A stretch of 64,000 bases of DNA from Fennellomyces sp. T-0311 (GCA_025266875.1 JALLLT010000002.1:806001-870000); one strand, 5' to 3'. Numbered from the stretch's first letter, positions 1 through 11,304 are shown. Translations and numbers: made by a program. The notes: generated from the sequence alone by a model not told the origin.

Positions 1-160
1 TCTTTTGGCTGAGCAATGTCGCCAACAGGGTATGTTTTCTTCTGGTAACGCGGCTGGTAAAAAGGGTTTGGATCTTTCTGGTGCACCATCGGGTATTTAC
101 CTCCCTGAAGACAAGCCGCTCATTCCACCAGACGATGATGAGGACGATGACGAAGAGTAA
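1..160 (+). CDS. C-terminus of an unidentified protein with acidic tail (partial)
   Basis: An open frame enters from the left edge, read from base 2, and ends at a TAA at 158-160. It gives about 52 residues. The segment runs through a Gly/Ser/Lys stretch (GKKGLDLSGAPSG), then IYLPEDKPLIPP, and closes with a run of Asp and Glu. Codon use is that of a real gene and the stop is followed by AT-rich DNA, so this is the last exon of a gene lying mostly outside the window. I do not recognise the family. Acidic tails of this kind occur in many nuclear and ribosome-associated proteins, so no function is assigned. Confidence 0.6.
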   Translation, partial: LLAEQCRQQGMFSSGNAAGKKGLDLSGAPSGIYLPEDKPLIPPDDDEDDDEE

Positions 161-570
161 ATAGAGTATCTAAGGATGCTCATCATACGCAAAGAGAGCT
201 ATACTTTCACACACGTTTGCTTTTGAAGTAAAAAAAAACTATGCAATGTAAAACGGGCTTAACCATTAAAGCATTCCAGTGTCTATGCTCGACGTCATCG
301 GATTGATCAACATATCAGCCGCCTGCACGTGTCAGAAAAACTGACAGTAAAGACAGTGCCAGGAAATTACACTATGCTTATATATTTTTCTTAGCGACGC
401 CAAATGCTTACGTTTCGTATCCATGATTTTTTGATCTGGATAAAAATACCCGAGGTACCTTACAAATACGGATAATAGGGCTATGAGATCATTATGAAGT
501 ACCCTTGCATAAGACAGGTTTAAATACGATACGTTTTGCCACAAATCTGTCTCAAGTATTGTTGATCAAC

Positions 571-936
571 ATGTCTTTCGCTGCACGTCGACTATTGCGT
601 ACCAATACAGCTGCTCTTCGTCGTGGTGAAGATCCGCAAGGCAAGCTAGCTATTTTGCTCAAAGTTCGAAAAGCACGACACTAACGGACATAATTCAGCT
701 GCCAACACTAAGATGCGCACCGGGCCAAGCTGGGCTGCTATTACTGTAGCTATAATTGGTGTCGCCAGTGCGTACTTCCTTTTTGGAAAAGGAGAAGCTG
801 ATAGTGCAAAAAAAGGTAAGTTGAGAGTTGTATTCGTCAGTCGAATAACCCGAGCTCACCTTTTGAAGCTGGCAAGGACAAGCTGAAGGACCCAGCAATA
901 CAGCAAGAACCTGGAGGTGGCGCCTCGAAAGTGTAA
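571..936 (+). CDS. Small single-pass membrane protein, probably mitochondrial
   Basis: Three exons (571-625, 699-815, 869-936) join in frame to 79 residues. Intron 1 has a GTGAAG donor, a CTAAC branch site at 681-685 and a CAG acceptor; intron 2 has a GTAAG donor. The N-terminus MSFAARRLLRTNTAALRR is rich in Arg, Ala and Ser and lacks acidic residues, as in a mitochondrial presequence. One hydrophobic segment follows (about residues 29-43, AAITVAIIGVASAYFLFG), then a soluble Lys/Gly tail ending GGGASKV. Many small fungal inner-membrane proteins look like this, but I do not recognise the family. Location is inferred from composition. The consistent splicing makes the gene itself likely. Confidence 0.65.
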
Positions 937-1615
937 GCCAGATAAAGGAACGCTGTCATGTGGTACTTTTACTGTATACTACTAAAAAAACCAATTTATA
1001 CATGCTTGTGCAATATGATAAGTCAGTGTATATATCAATAAATATATTAGAAAAGGAATTCAGTGAGCCTTCACAAGATCATAAACATAAAAAATTGGAT
1101 AGCTGGTTAGTCGATTAACTTTTACTCAGAAGACTTTGTGTCTTCCAAAAGGTACCCAACAGCTGCAACATAAACCTTTTATAAAGCTATAAAAAAATCC
1201 AATTACTATGCAATGACGCTTATATAGAGAAATATCTTATGTTTATAATCTTATGGAACTCATTTATTATATTCACAGGCTGATAGTGGATGAGAGTGGA
1301 CGATACCGTTTTTTAATACATAGAGAAGAAATTTTTTGGGGGGTATTTATGGTATGGATCTTCCTTTAGTGAAGCTTCCGTTCACAGCCCTGTTGAACAT
1401 TTGAAATGGCGCGCCAATGGGAATATAGCCATTATTTTAAAACGGTTATGCTATTCGAGTTTACTTTTATTAAAGACTGTACAATAATATTTAAAGGAGA
1501 TTATTTACGTGTGTATGTAGATAAGAAGCTCATATACGTATATAGACAGGAAAAGGAGGAAGGATGTAAAGGATACATAGGGTAGAAGGAAATGAAAATC
1601 AGGTCAGTGATGCTT
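937..1615. other. AT-rich intergenic region between convergent genes
   Basis: No reading frame with coding character is visible. It holds the 3' ends of the small membrane-protein gene on its left and the minus-strand transporter on its right. AATAAA-like signals occur near 1036-1043. Confidence 0.5.
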
Positions 1616-3475
1616 TTAGATACGGAAACGGAAGTCAAGCCGGTTGCTTCCTTTATCCGTGGTGTTTTGACGGTAGTGTTCCTTTTCTTCTTCGGTCATC
1701 TTGGCCCACTTGCGAGCACGCCATCTATTGGTAAGATCGTACCGCATTCTTTGGAACATGAAGAGGAATCCAGCCACTGCTTGCAATGCAATGTTGATGG
1801 TGTTACCATAGTAGTATCGAGGAGCATCATGCGTTTCTAAGCGAAGATAGCGAATTTAATATGGTGTTCCCTTTCATAATAAATTAATTGACAAACTTAC
1901 GATAAATCTTAGCACCAGGTACAGCACAGATATTAGCAGAGCCAATCATAGCGCTGAGACAGAGAACACGCTTGCCGACGGGCGCAACATTTGAGGATAA
2001 CCAAGCAATATGCATGCCATGCCAGCTAGGCGAGGCTGCAGCCATCATGGCAGCACCAAAAGTTTCCCAGCGGCCCGACGTTGCTGGCATCACACGAAGA
2101 GCAGTAAAGCAGGCAATAGACCAAAGAACGCCTACCATAGCATGGAGTGAAACTTCACCGTGGCGATCTGAGCTCCAGGCAACGATGATGGAAAAGATGA
2201 GGTTGATGATGTAGGAAGGAACAGTGAGAAGGTTGGCTGTTGTAGTTTCAAAGCCACCGTCACGAATAATACTGGGTAGATAAGTTGTAATAGGAGTAAT
2301 TGCCATGTAACTATATTACAAGAGTATGAGTGACCATGAGAAAAAGACATAGGGAAGTATAACCATACCCAGTGAAAGTAGTGATGAGATGAGTCCAGAC
2401 TTTTGTATCAAGGATGGACAGCTTGATATCTTCCAAAGTAATTCGAGAGTTATGCTGCTCGGTTTTGCTCATGTCATCGCGGATCAGGCGAGTCACTGCA
2501 ATCTTCATTTGACGCTCATCGAACCAGCCTTTCTTCCCACGAAGCAACCCTTGCGTCCGCGAAGGACGAGCGGGCAGATAAACACTAAATGCAGAAAGGT
2601 AGGTGTGAATCACCTGTGACCCTGTTACACACATACAATATGGACTTACAAAGCAACGAAACCGACGATATGTGTGAAAATGCCGTCGATAAGGAAAAGC
2701 CACTTCCAGCCTTCCATGCCGCCAACACCGCGCAAGCGGAAGATACCGAAGGAGATCAGACCGGAGAAAGCAGAAGCAAACGATTGGATGCCCCAGAACC
2801 ATGCCAGACGAGTTGCAAGTTCTTTGGTCTTATACCAGGATGTAAGGTAATACAAGCATGCAGGAATGAAACCGGCTTCAGTAACGGCGATCAAGACACG
2901 GATAACGAAAAATCCAGGAAGGTTATGGATAAGACAGTGGGCCCAGGTGATAACTGTAAAGTTAACAAGGCTCATGAGCAAAATTATAAAAAAAATCATA
3001 AATTCAACGCATACCACCCCATGCGTTCATCATAATAGGAATCCACAAATGAGCTCCAATTCGCTTGGAAACAAAGTTGGATGGGAGAGTAAAGATGGTG
3101 AAAAGAATAGCATAAACCATAATGGTTGTGTTAACGTCGTCGTTGGTAAATCCGAGATCTGCTGCCAAGTTATCGGAAATGGCATTGGCTGCGAAAGATA
3201 AAGAAAAGGTAAGAAACCCAAAAAAGGTCGATTACAGAAGATCACTTACAGAGGTTGGTACGGTCCATGTTGAGCACAAATGCCATGAGCATAACAAAGG
3301 GCATAAGGCGGATATCGATGGTTCGTCGTACTTTGTTCTCTTCTTCTGTTGTCCATTGCAAATCTTCTTCGTACCCTTCCTTGTTGATCCGCTCTTCAAG
3401 GCTGAGATCCAGGGTAGAGTTGTCGGTACCGCTGTAGGCCTCCTTAGTATCCACCTTGTATTCGATTTTGGACAT
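1616..3475 (-). CDS. MFS transporter, anion:cation symporter (ACS/Dal5-Tna1-like) family
   Basis: Six exons on the minus strand (3475-3250, 3188-3015, 2953-2650, 2584-2369, 2310-1901, 1836-1616) splice to 516 residues, the normal size for the family. The start MSKIEYKVD is the first ATG of a frame that runs straight into TM1. Landmarks are the LMAFVLNMDRTNL region in TM1, LPSNFVSKRIG before TM3, TEAGFIPACLYYLTSWY (the family's helix 4 region), the EGWKWLFLIDG segment, a loop with YLPARPSRTQG, and a C-terminus DAPRYYYGNTINIA followed by a soluble NRLDFRFRI tail. ACS members import organic anions such as nicotinate, allantoate, pantothenate or biotin with protons at the plasma membrane. The substrate cannot be told from sequence. 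It is distant from the transporter array at 53.9-64 kb. No damage is seen. Confidence 0.9.
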
Positions 3476-4296
3476 GTTTTGTTTGGAGGGTGATAAAGAA
3501 AGACATTCTGGGAAACCGGATGGACCTTTTATACATCATCGTGCGCAAGCTTTTGCGACGTATTGCGCAATTCTTTTCGAGAATATAACATTATGTATCA
3601 CAGGCGTGATATGGCGTGTTGAGGTGCCATTATGTTATGCACAATCCATCGAGCGGATTGTGTCATTTTGTTGCAAAGACCGCCCGGAGGTGGCATCATC
3701 GAGCTGTGTCGCGTCAGATCCCGATCTCATTGGGCTTCTTTATGAGCGACAGACAAACTGTGTGAGGTTTATGATAAGAGATGGAAAAAAAACTTTATTT
3801 TAATTTCATTTTACTATATTCTACTTCTTTTTATCTATGATATCGAGTTACCTAGTAACAGAACAGGTGATTAGTATCTTTGTCACATAACAAAACCAGT
3901 ATTATTTATCCCTTCCAGTAGAGTACGGAAAAGAGAGCATCAGTTTGTTGTTGTTGCGGTATAGTTTTTTTCAACAGCAGTTTCTGACAGCTCCAATAAA
4001 CTAAATGCTTCATCCTTTCTCCCTTTTCCCATATCCCTGTGCCGATTTCCACCTTGGGAAGGTTTCTTACCTTGCTTTTCCAACCATTTTCAGGAAGATG
4101 TGCGCGTCCGTAAAATTTTTTTTTTCAAATCTTTTTTCTCAGCATTTTTAAAGAGCGTCTATTAATGATTGGATCCCCTCCACCGCTTCCATGACTGCGT
4201 TGCGCCATAGATAAGGAAAGCGAAACTTTGGAATTCAATCTGTAAAAAAAAAGATGAATGAAAGCGGCTATAAACCGGGATATATTGTCTTTATAA
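3476..4296. other. Intergenic region upstream of the ACS transporter
   Basis: Holds the promoter side of the minus-strand transporter. AT-rich with T and A runs; no convincing gene. It ends at the GAT target duplication of the CACTA element. Confidence 0.45.
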
Positions 4297-4299
4297 GAT

Positions 4300-4312
4300 C
4301 ACTATGGGAAAG
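4300..4312 (+). repeat. Left terminal inverted repeat of the CACTA element
   Basis: CACTATGGGAAAG, flanked outside by GAT. It pairs with the inverted copy at 10640-10652. Confidence 0.75.
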
Positions 4313-4339
4313 AAAGAGCATGACTTATTGTAAATTTTT

Positions 4340-4417
4340 GTGAATCCTCTCCAAATGAATTCTCGTGAAAATGAAACTTTCAAGAAAATTCACGAAACTT
4401 TTTCAAGTGTTTTCACG
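4340..4417. repeat. Left subterminal TTCACG/CGTGAA motif cluster
   Basis: Copies at 4340-4345 (GTGAAT), 4364-4369 (CGTGAA), 4389-4394 (TTCACG) and 4412-4417 (TTCACG). The same hexamer is repeated near the right end. In En/Spm, subterminal repeats are the binding sites of the accessory protein TnpA; the same role here is inferred. Confidence 0.5.
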
Positions 4418-4619
4418 AAAATCCTCACCAGGATTCTAGACTTTTCAAGCGTTTGTCTTTCTTTTTCACCTTTTTCAACGTAATCAGCCCTTGAATAATG
4501 GTTAAAACGTGTGTTTTTTCTTATTTTTTATGAATAGAGAATTTACGGTAATACCTCATGTATGGTTCTTATGATCTCGCTTTATTGCTATTTAGTATTT
4601 ATGCTCTCATAATATCTTT

Positions 4620-6878
4620 TTATTGCTGTGCGTATATTATCACGATATGCTCATACCGACGCTTTCTTTCGCTTGGCCTGCCCGCCCCGTTTCTTCTTTG
4701 TAGGAGTAAGTCTAGTAGATTCAGTCAGTTGTACTATACATGGTGATGCCAAGTCAAGCCATACCTCTCTTCCTCATCGGAACGGGATCCCAATCCGTTA
4801 GCATCTCCTTGACGCCCTCCATTCTCCCTGCTATCAATGATCAGCTAATCATTCGGCCGTTTGTAAGCTCCTTTATACCGTACCCGTCGGGATTCATTAG
4901 ACTCTTTTGGCTACGAAGCACTCGATTTGTCTTGACGTATGTTTTGCGAGGTCGGCCAGCAATTCTAAGGGAATCATATTAGCTTATCAACAATATTCAT
5001 AGGAATACACTTACGTTTTTGTTCCATTGGTCTCAAGAGATAGGCTATTACTACGATATAGAAGCAGTGTCAGTAACGTTTACCAATCCCAGCGATATAA
5101 TTTACACTTCCTGTTCCCGATTCTCCTTCTCGAGACTTGAGTTTTCAGTCCTCTCAACGTCGCCTGCGCCTGCACGACCACTTGGCATTGCATATATAGA
5201 AAAGTTGTGAGTAGCTTTATAAATGCATGTCTAAACGGTGTATATCCTTACGCTGCCAATCTTCCAGATGTCCCATAGTTTCTAATACAACTTGGAGTCA
5301 GAGTACATACATACCATCATTATACTCATCCCAAATACTTACCGTGTGTATTGACTTAATAAGAACTGCATCGAAGAACTTCTGAAATAGAATGTGAGAG
5401 AGCGACGTTTAAAAAGATCGTCATACAATACTTACTGATTTGCTTGCGATGGAGATGATCTACAGATATAGAAGTTAGAATAAGCACAAAATGTGGTTAT
5501 GTCTACAATACTGTGGCTGTGGAGTGGAGTATGCTGTATGCGTAGCCGAGTTCACATGATTAGTGCTATAGTATAAAAGTGGAAAGAAAGTCGGTGCATT
5601 TCAGTGTGTCCCCTTCCAAATATCGCTTCAGTTTACGAGCTACTCACTTGCATCTGGGCTGGGCTCCGTCTGTCGATGGAGATGGGTCACTGATTTCTGT
5701 ACGTTAGCGAATATATCACACGAAAAATACAGTGTTTACTGACCTCGATTGACCTTGCAGACGTGACATGCTGTATGATGCACAATACTATTAGAAATTG
5801 ATTCCATTGTGGTAAGAAAGATCGAAAACTACCCAGAGTGGAGGTTTTGCTGAAAGGGGCTGAATGGCTGTTGGAGCAATCTTGAATAGCCAGCGGTTTG
5901 TGGTGGCACTGTCATGTCTGGATAGCGCGGACATTGTGGATCAAATTCTGAACAAGGATAGCTTCTTTGGTACTGTGGGTCAGGAAAGGTTTCGCTGTTG
6001 CATTCAATGTCGTGAAGTGTATGACCGTTGGATGTTGTGTACATCAATGGCGAATGGTGTGTTTGTTGCTGTTCCATATACGTGCCATCCACAGGTCCGA
6101 ATGTTGACAAAGAGTGTATGGACGAAGATGCTTCCGGTAGCGTACTCGAGGCTCCTGGTCCAGACTGTGTACCGATCTGAGTCACCTTTGGTGCTCCAGC
6201 AGTTGGTGATTCAGACATTCTACTTGACAGTCGGGGAACTCTTTTTGCTTGCCTGTCGTTTTCAACCCGCGGTCTTTCGTAGCATGCGTTATTTATTTCG
6301 TTTAATATGCGATATAATTACCTTTTCGCGGGTCGATTGTCTGATGCCCTTGTGCGATAGTGCTTTTTGTTATCCCATTTTTGTGAAAGGATGTGCTTGG
6401 ATGCCCAGCTGGCTTCGCATAAGTCGAAACGAACACTATACTTATCCTTAACGACAGCTTCAAAACCGGACATTGTTGGCACTGTCTCAGTTTTAAGTTT
6501 CGCCCATGTTAGGTTGGGTGCTGCGTCACCTCGCGATTCCTTCAAAGCCAGGATGCTGAGATCTGCGTGGTGTTTGATAGAACCAAGGATTCCTTCAAGT
6601 TGGGACTCGCTCATAGTGGGATCTGACTTTTTGATAACTGTTTTGATGTCTTCTTCATGTACAGTGGCCGGTTTGCGTATAACTGTTTCAACACGGTTAA
6701 CCTCTTGTGTTGCTTCAGAGCTCCGAAGTCGCGATTGTTGACGATCAACCAGGGCGTTGGTGATTTGCTGTTGTGTTTGGACTAGTGTTCTCATGTCGGC
6801 GCTCATGTCGTTCATTGCTAATCCGAGCGTGCTGATTGCGTCCGCCAACTTTTTAGTAACGGTGTCTGTGCTTTCCAT
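4620..6878 (-). CDS. Accessory protein of the CACTA element (possible TnpA analogue)
   Basis: The gene starts at ATG 6878, only 91 bp from the divergent transposase ATG. Exon 1 (6878-6322) and exon 2 (6273-5833) are secure; exon 2 reaches an in-frame TAG at 5831-5829 if a GTAGTT donor there is not used. Exon 1 has an N-terminal helical stretch (TKKLADAISTLGLAMNDMSA) likely to form a coiled coil; exon 2 is a Ser/Pro/Gln-rich linker. Leftwards, a chain of short minus-strand segments with good splice borders continues the frame: one with CHVCKVNRE, one with ASKSKFFDAVLIKSIHTKLW, a basic one with KTQVSRRRIGNRKCKLYRW, one with an AT-hook-like AGRPRKTYVKTNR, and a last one with GAGRPSERKRR and a stop at 4620. 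I infer about 12 exons and a DNA-binding protein. The middle exon borders (about 5450-5700) are uncertain, and a shorter protein ending at 5829 is possible. Confidence 0.55.
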
Positions 6879-6969
6879 GTTGAAAAAGTTATGGAAAGAA
6901 AAAAGAGGCGGAGAAATTATTTTACCGCCAAGCACAAGCAATTGCATGAATAGGCTCTGCCTTGACACA
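6879..6969. promoter_or_regulatory. Shared bidirectional promoter of the CACTA element
   Basis: Only 91 bp separate the start codons of the accessory gene (-) and the transposase (+). Both must be driven from this interval or from within each other's 5' region. No clear TATA box is visible. Confidence 0.5.
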
Positions 6970-9900
6970 ATGGCCCAGTGCAGTATATGTGATCATTTCT
7001 ACTCCCAAACACGATTGGAATCCCACGAGCTTCAATGTTTTATGGATACATATTCTTCTTATCTGCAAGCAAGTATTGGAGATCAATGTAATGTTCTCAT
7101 TCTTACATGCCCAACAGCGGATCCCGCCCGAGGTGCTGACACACATTACCGGAGCACCAGAAGACTTACCATCGCAGATCAGTTTAAATGACGAGTTTAA
7201 TTTAGGTAATAGTGTAAAAAGGTCAGTAGCTTAGAATGCAGAGCACTTATTTATTTTTGCAGGAGAAGAAATTATGAGTGCTGCCGGTGATATAGCACAG
7301 TACCACGAAGAAGACTACTTGAACGACACCGCTTGCGACTTTTACGGATTCAGCTATTACTACGACGATTACGACGACGATATTTACTATGATGCACTCG
7401 AACACCCCTTGGAAGATATCGACTGTGAATTGCAGCGACAACGTCCTGCCCAGGTTGAGCAACTTGAAGCACCTCAGAGTTCTCAACAGTCGACATCAGA
7501 AGCAGACATATATCTATCTGAGCAGCCTTATGACAATAATCCACTAATATTCAACGCTAATGTGCCTCGCGCACTCACACCGGTTGAGAAGACGAGTATT
7601 GATTTGTATCATCTTATGAAGCAGCAGAACGTTAGCCGTGCTACCTATGAAAAAATAGTGAAGTTTTTCAATGATTGGATTGCAGATGAATCATTTGGTA
7701 AGCACTTGCGCTCTTTTATACAGTACACAGAAGCCACTTCTGACAATATTTTATAATTAGTACCGTCACCGTTATACTCAAAACACCGGGCGGAAAAACT
7801 CATGACAGACTTGTATCCAGTCGAACCAGTGAATATGGATTTGTGTCCGAACAACTGTGGTATACTGCAGAATGGTTATTGCATTAGCTGCCAATATCAA
7901 TATGTTGAAAGCCAAGGGGAACCTGAGCCGGAAACAATGACTTACTTACCACTCACTATGCAACTTGTAATGCTCCTTGGCCGGCCACGGACAAGAGATC
8001 TCCTCCTTTACCGCTCACAGCATATGTCTGACACCGAAACCTTCAATGATATCTTTGATGGAGACTACTATCGTGAAGACTGCCAGCGGGAGCTGTTTAC
8101 TGGCGACTATGATATTGCTCTATCTGTCTTTATCGATGGGTTCAAGCCATTCCATCACTCAAGTGTATCAATGACTTTGGTTCATATGGTTATTTTAAAT
8201 CTCCCTCCCGAAGAGCGGTAAGTGTCATATGTGACTGTCACCTTTTTTAATAACGAACTCTCGATCAGATATTTGGAGAAAAACATGATTCAATTGGCGA
8301 TAATTCCAACTGCTAGTAAATCCGGGAACCTATTTTCATTTCTGATGCCTTTCTTCGACGAATTGAATATACTCCAAAAGCGCGGCATTATGGTCACAGG
8401 AACTGACAACGTTATAGTATATGCAAAGGCGCATTTAATGCTAGCTTCTGGTGATATTCCTGGGGCGGCCGCCATATGTGGACATAGCGGTCACCAATCG
8501 CGCTTCGGCTGCCGAGTATGTCTTATCGAAACAATCACTACAAAAAGCACCAAGGGAAAAGGGAGTGGTCAGTACTTTGCTCGCGCTGATCTTGCTCAAG
8601 AGCGAAGCGCCCAGTCCTATAAAGATGGAGATCCAGTAAGTGGTTAACATACAAATATCAAGGGTTCGAACTAAGGCAGATAGTAGACACATGGCCTAAG
8701 TGCGACTCCGTTCGCACAGTTTGATGCTTTCCGCGGTGGTTTCCACTTCGGCCTTGACGAAATGCACTTACTGGGTTGCAATCTGGCGCCCCATATTTGG
8801 AAACTTTTGGACCAGCGTTTGGATACCTGTTTTGCGCTTTCAAAATCTCGCTTGCAAGCAATTGGCCATGCCATCCAAGCTTCCAAAAGCAATATCCCTG
8901 ATGCTTTTGAAGGGCGCCTTCAAGGTATGTCTAGTATGATACAAGAAGGTAATATATATATTTATTTATGTATTCTAACTTTCTACGTATTTACACATAG
9001 ATATATTTCGACATCCAAAACAAGCTCGTGCCGTTGATTGGATTGATGTATTACAGTATGTCATGCCTACACTACTTATCGAGGAATTGGAGGAATACAA
9101 ATGCGAACCCGTGGCAATATCTGCACTTATGGCACTACTCAAAGCATGCTGCCTATCTTTATCTTGGGAGATAAAGTACGCGGAAGTAGAAGAAATAGAT
9201 AGGTATAGCTACTATCAAATTGCTAAATGTTATACGCAGCTATGATTCACATAGTAGTTTTAACTAAGATTGCTGAAGGAATGGCACCAATTTGCATCAG
9301 GAAACCTTCCCATCAACACGTATACAGCCAATGTACACTACCTCACACATCTAGCCATGGCGATACGGCATTTGGGGCCTCCAAGAAGCTACAGTGCGCG
9401 ACCAATCGAACGAATTATTGGGCTATATAGCAGGCGAATCAAATCTAAAGTCAAGCCTGGTGTGAATGCTGGAAATGAACTGCTGCGAATATCAGCCTGT
9501 CGTGATTACGAGCGATCTCAGTGCAATGATGATATCTATGCTGAGACCTCTGAATATCAAAGAAAGTCAAAGTCTATATATGCCATATCGATGCAAAAGG
9601 AGGATCCAGAACTATGGGATGTTGATCGGGTAACTCTGAACAGCGATATATTCCATACTCCAACAAGAATCAACATCACCCTCTACCTCAGACGATATTG
9701 GAAACGAACTTTGAATCTACAACGCTTACCGGAGATTTCCGAATCAATTACTATTGGGAAGCAAATGTTGGTATCTGGCAACTTATACGATTCAGTGCTT
9801 TTTAAAAGTGAGAGAGGAACGCTCCTGTCGACATTTGTGAAACTGAGCTTACCGGTGACCAGCGACAATACAGAAAATCCCGTGCAGATCACCACTTGCT

Positions 9901-10271
9901 GGTGTGGATTTTTTGGTGAAACGATTGTCTTTTTCTCTCATAGGCATGAAGGTATGTACGTATATATTACTCGATCCCATTTTACTGATAAAACAGCATT
10001 ATTCCTAGGTCAGGAGAAAATTCTTGTACTCCTTCGAGTTTATACGGAAGTTAAAGAGACCACTTATGGTATGCCATATTCTCAGCTACATGGTCTAACA
10101 ACGCAAAATCCGCACTTCTCGAGTAAGTTTTATGTCACAGAAGCAGAGAATTTGGATTGCTTGGCTGGTCAGCTGCAGTCATCAGTTACTCCAAGTCGTA
10201 AATACTTTATATATCCCGGAATGATACCAGGAAACGTCAAAGTGGGAGAAATAACTAAAATTGCTAATTGA
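6970..10271 (+). CDS. Tnp2-type (Transposase_21-like) CACTA transposase
   Basis: Eight exons (6970-7068, 7118-7205, 7263-7697, 7761-8217, 8269-8635, 8687-8924, 9001-9202, 9269-10271) join to 929 residues; an optional in-frame intron at 9952-10008 would give 910. Intron 1 has a GC donor (GCAAGT). The N-terminus MAQCSICDHFYSQTRLESHE is a zinc-finger-like motif, followed by an acidic Tyr/Asp region. A second Cys cluster, CPNNCGILQNGYCISC, precedes the catalytic part. The core shows FIDGFKPF, IPTASKSGNLFSFLMPFFDE, AKAHLMLASGDIPG and GHQSRFGCRVC, matching the order of the Tnp2 family. A C-terminal part with FHFGLDEMHLLGCNLAPHIW and HYLTHLAMAIRHLGPPRSY resembles the DUF4218-type region. It would cut and paste the element by binding its ends. 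No frameshift or internal stop was found in the spliced model. Confidence 0.8.
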
Positions 10272-10331
10272 AAGCGCCACAAATATACCGATGCTATAAA
10301 TTCAACTTTATCACACAAACATCAACCTGAA

Positions 10332-10583
10332 TTCACGTTTAGAGTAAAGCCAGAAGCACTTCGAGGAAACCACGCAAGTTTTTTTTTATATAGATCCACG
10401 CACATTGATCTCTTTAAAAACCATGGCAATGATTATTAAGCTAAATTCACGCGTATCCATGCATTAAAGTAAAACCACAAAAACTTGATGAAAAGCACGA
10501 GCACGATTCCACATTTATTCACGTAGACGTTCTGGTAAAAAAATATAACAACAGCCATTGATCTAAATGCAAATATATTCACG
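10332..10583 (+). repeat. Right subterminal TTCACG motif cluster
   Basis: Four copies of TTCACG, each in an (A/T)ATTCACG context, at 10332-10337, 10446-10451, 10518-10523 and 10578-10583. They lie between the transposase stop and the right end and match the motif near the left end. Confidence 0.55.
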
Positions 10584-10639
10584 AACAGGTTACAAAAAGT
10601 AAAGAGATTTAAAGTGTATTGACGGTCAATCAATACCAC

Positions 10640-10652
10640 TTTTCCCATGGTG
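10640..10652 (-). repeat. Right terminal inverted repeat of the CACTA element
   Basis: TTTTCCCATGGTG, the inverted partner of 4300-4312, followed directly by GAT. Confidence 0.75.
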
Positions 10653-10655
10653 GAT

Positions 10656-11113
10656 AATTATCGGCGTCTACCTCACGAGAAGAATCAGACGATCTGCCGC
10701 TTTTACTTGAGCTCGCACCGATCGAATAAAGTTTGACAGCAGCGGCGCGTACCATCATTACTCTGTGTCAGAAGAGACTGAGTACCAACTGAAGATGTTA
10801 ATGCCTAAGTAATGAACCGCGGGATTTGCTTTTCTCAGAAACAGCTCCGAAATGGATGCAGTCTAAAATTGTATGCATTGTAAGACGGACTATGTATATT
10901 GGTGCGGTTGGAAGGAGCAAAAATGATCTAGCACGATGTCTTTTACGGGTAATGATGTATTTATAATAATGTCTATGCCAGCATATTGTGTAATGCGAAC
11001 CAATTTTACCAGTGCGATCCCTATGTGACGTTGTAACGAAATTTCTCTGCCCGTTTTCCATTTATGCTACCACTTCCCTTTCCTGCTCGCACTTGACCTT
11101 GTTTTTGATCTCC
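10656..11113. other. Intergenic region right of the CACTA element
   Basis: No gene is supported. Short open frames here lack coding character. Confidence 0.4.
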
Positions 11114-11304
11114 ATTTTATTATACGATGCATCTGCACATTGATGTATCTTCTTCCTCGTTCTGATATTCCCAAGACACCGTCTTATTTTATTATATAGT
11201 GCATCTGCACATTGACGTACCCTCTTCGTAGTATTGATCTTCCCCGGCAACAGTCCTATTCCATTATATGATGTATATGCACTCTCGATTATTTTCTTCC
11301 GCAC
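11114..11304. repeat. 72-bp tandem repeat, about 2.6 copies
   Basis: Units begin at 11114, 11186 and 11258 with ATT(T/C)(T/C)ATTATA. Spacing is exactly 72 bp, with diverged but clear alignment through GTGCATCTGCACATTGA and TCTTCCTCGT/TCTTCGTAGT. The minus strand is open across 11304-11062 and encodes an 80-residue frame with a 24-residue repeat (QCADALYNKIRRCLGNIRT / QCADASYNKM). The exact multiple of three is notable, but I cannot show that it is translated. Confidence 0.7.

Larger units (their letters stand above)
4300..10652. mobile_element. Complete-looking CACTA/EnSpm-type DNA transposon, two genes
   Basis: The left end reads CACTATGGGAAAG (4300-4312) and the right end, read inward on the other strand, CACCATGGGAAAA (10652-10640); 11 of 13 bases match. 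Both begin with the CAC of the CACTA superfamily. Directly outside, GAT (4297-4299) and GAT (10653-10655) form the 3-bp target duplication expected of CACTA elements. Inside are a Tnp2-type transposase (6970-10271, +) and a divergent accessory gene (4620-6878, -), the two-gene plan of plant En/Spm (TnpD plus TnpA). Both subterminal regions carry repeated TTCACG/CGTGAA motifs. Both genes splice into open frames with no clear disruption, so the copy may be autonomous. The exact ends are my reading and rest on the coincidence of TIR and TSD. Confidence 0.8.

Noticed and set aside
8658..8680. tRNA B-box-like GGTTCGAAC
   Set aside because: Lies in a transposase intron with no matching A box or cloverleaf arms around it.
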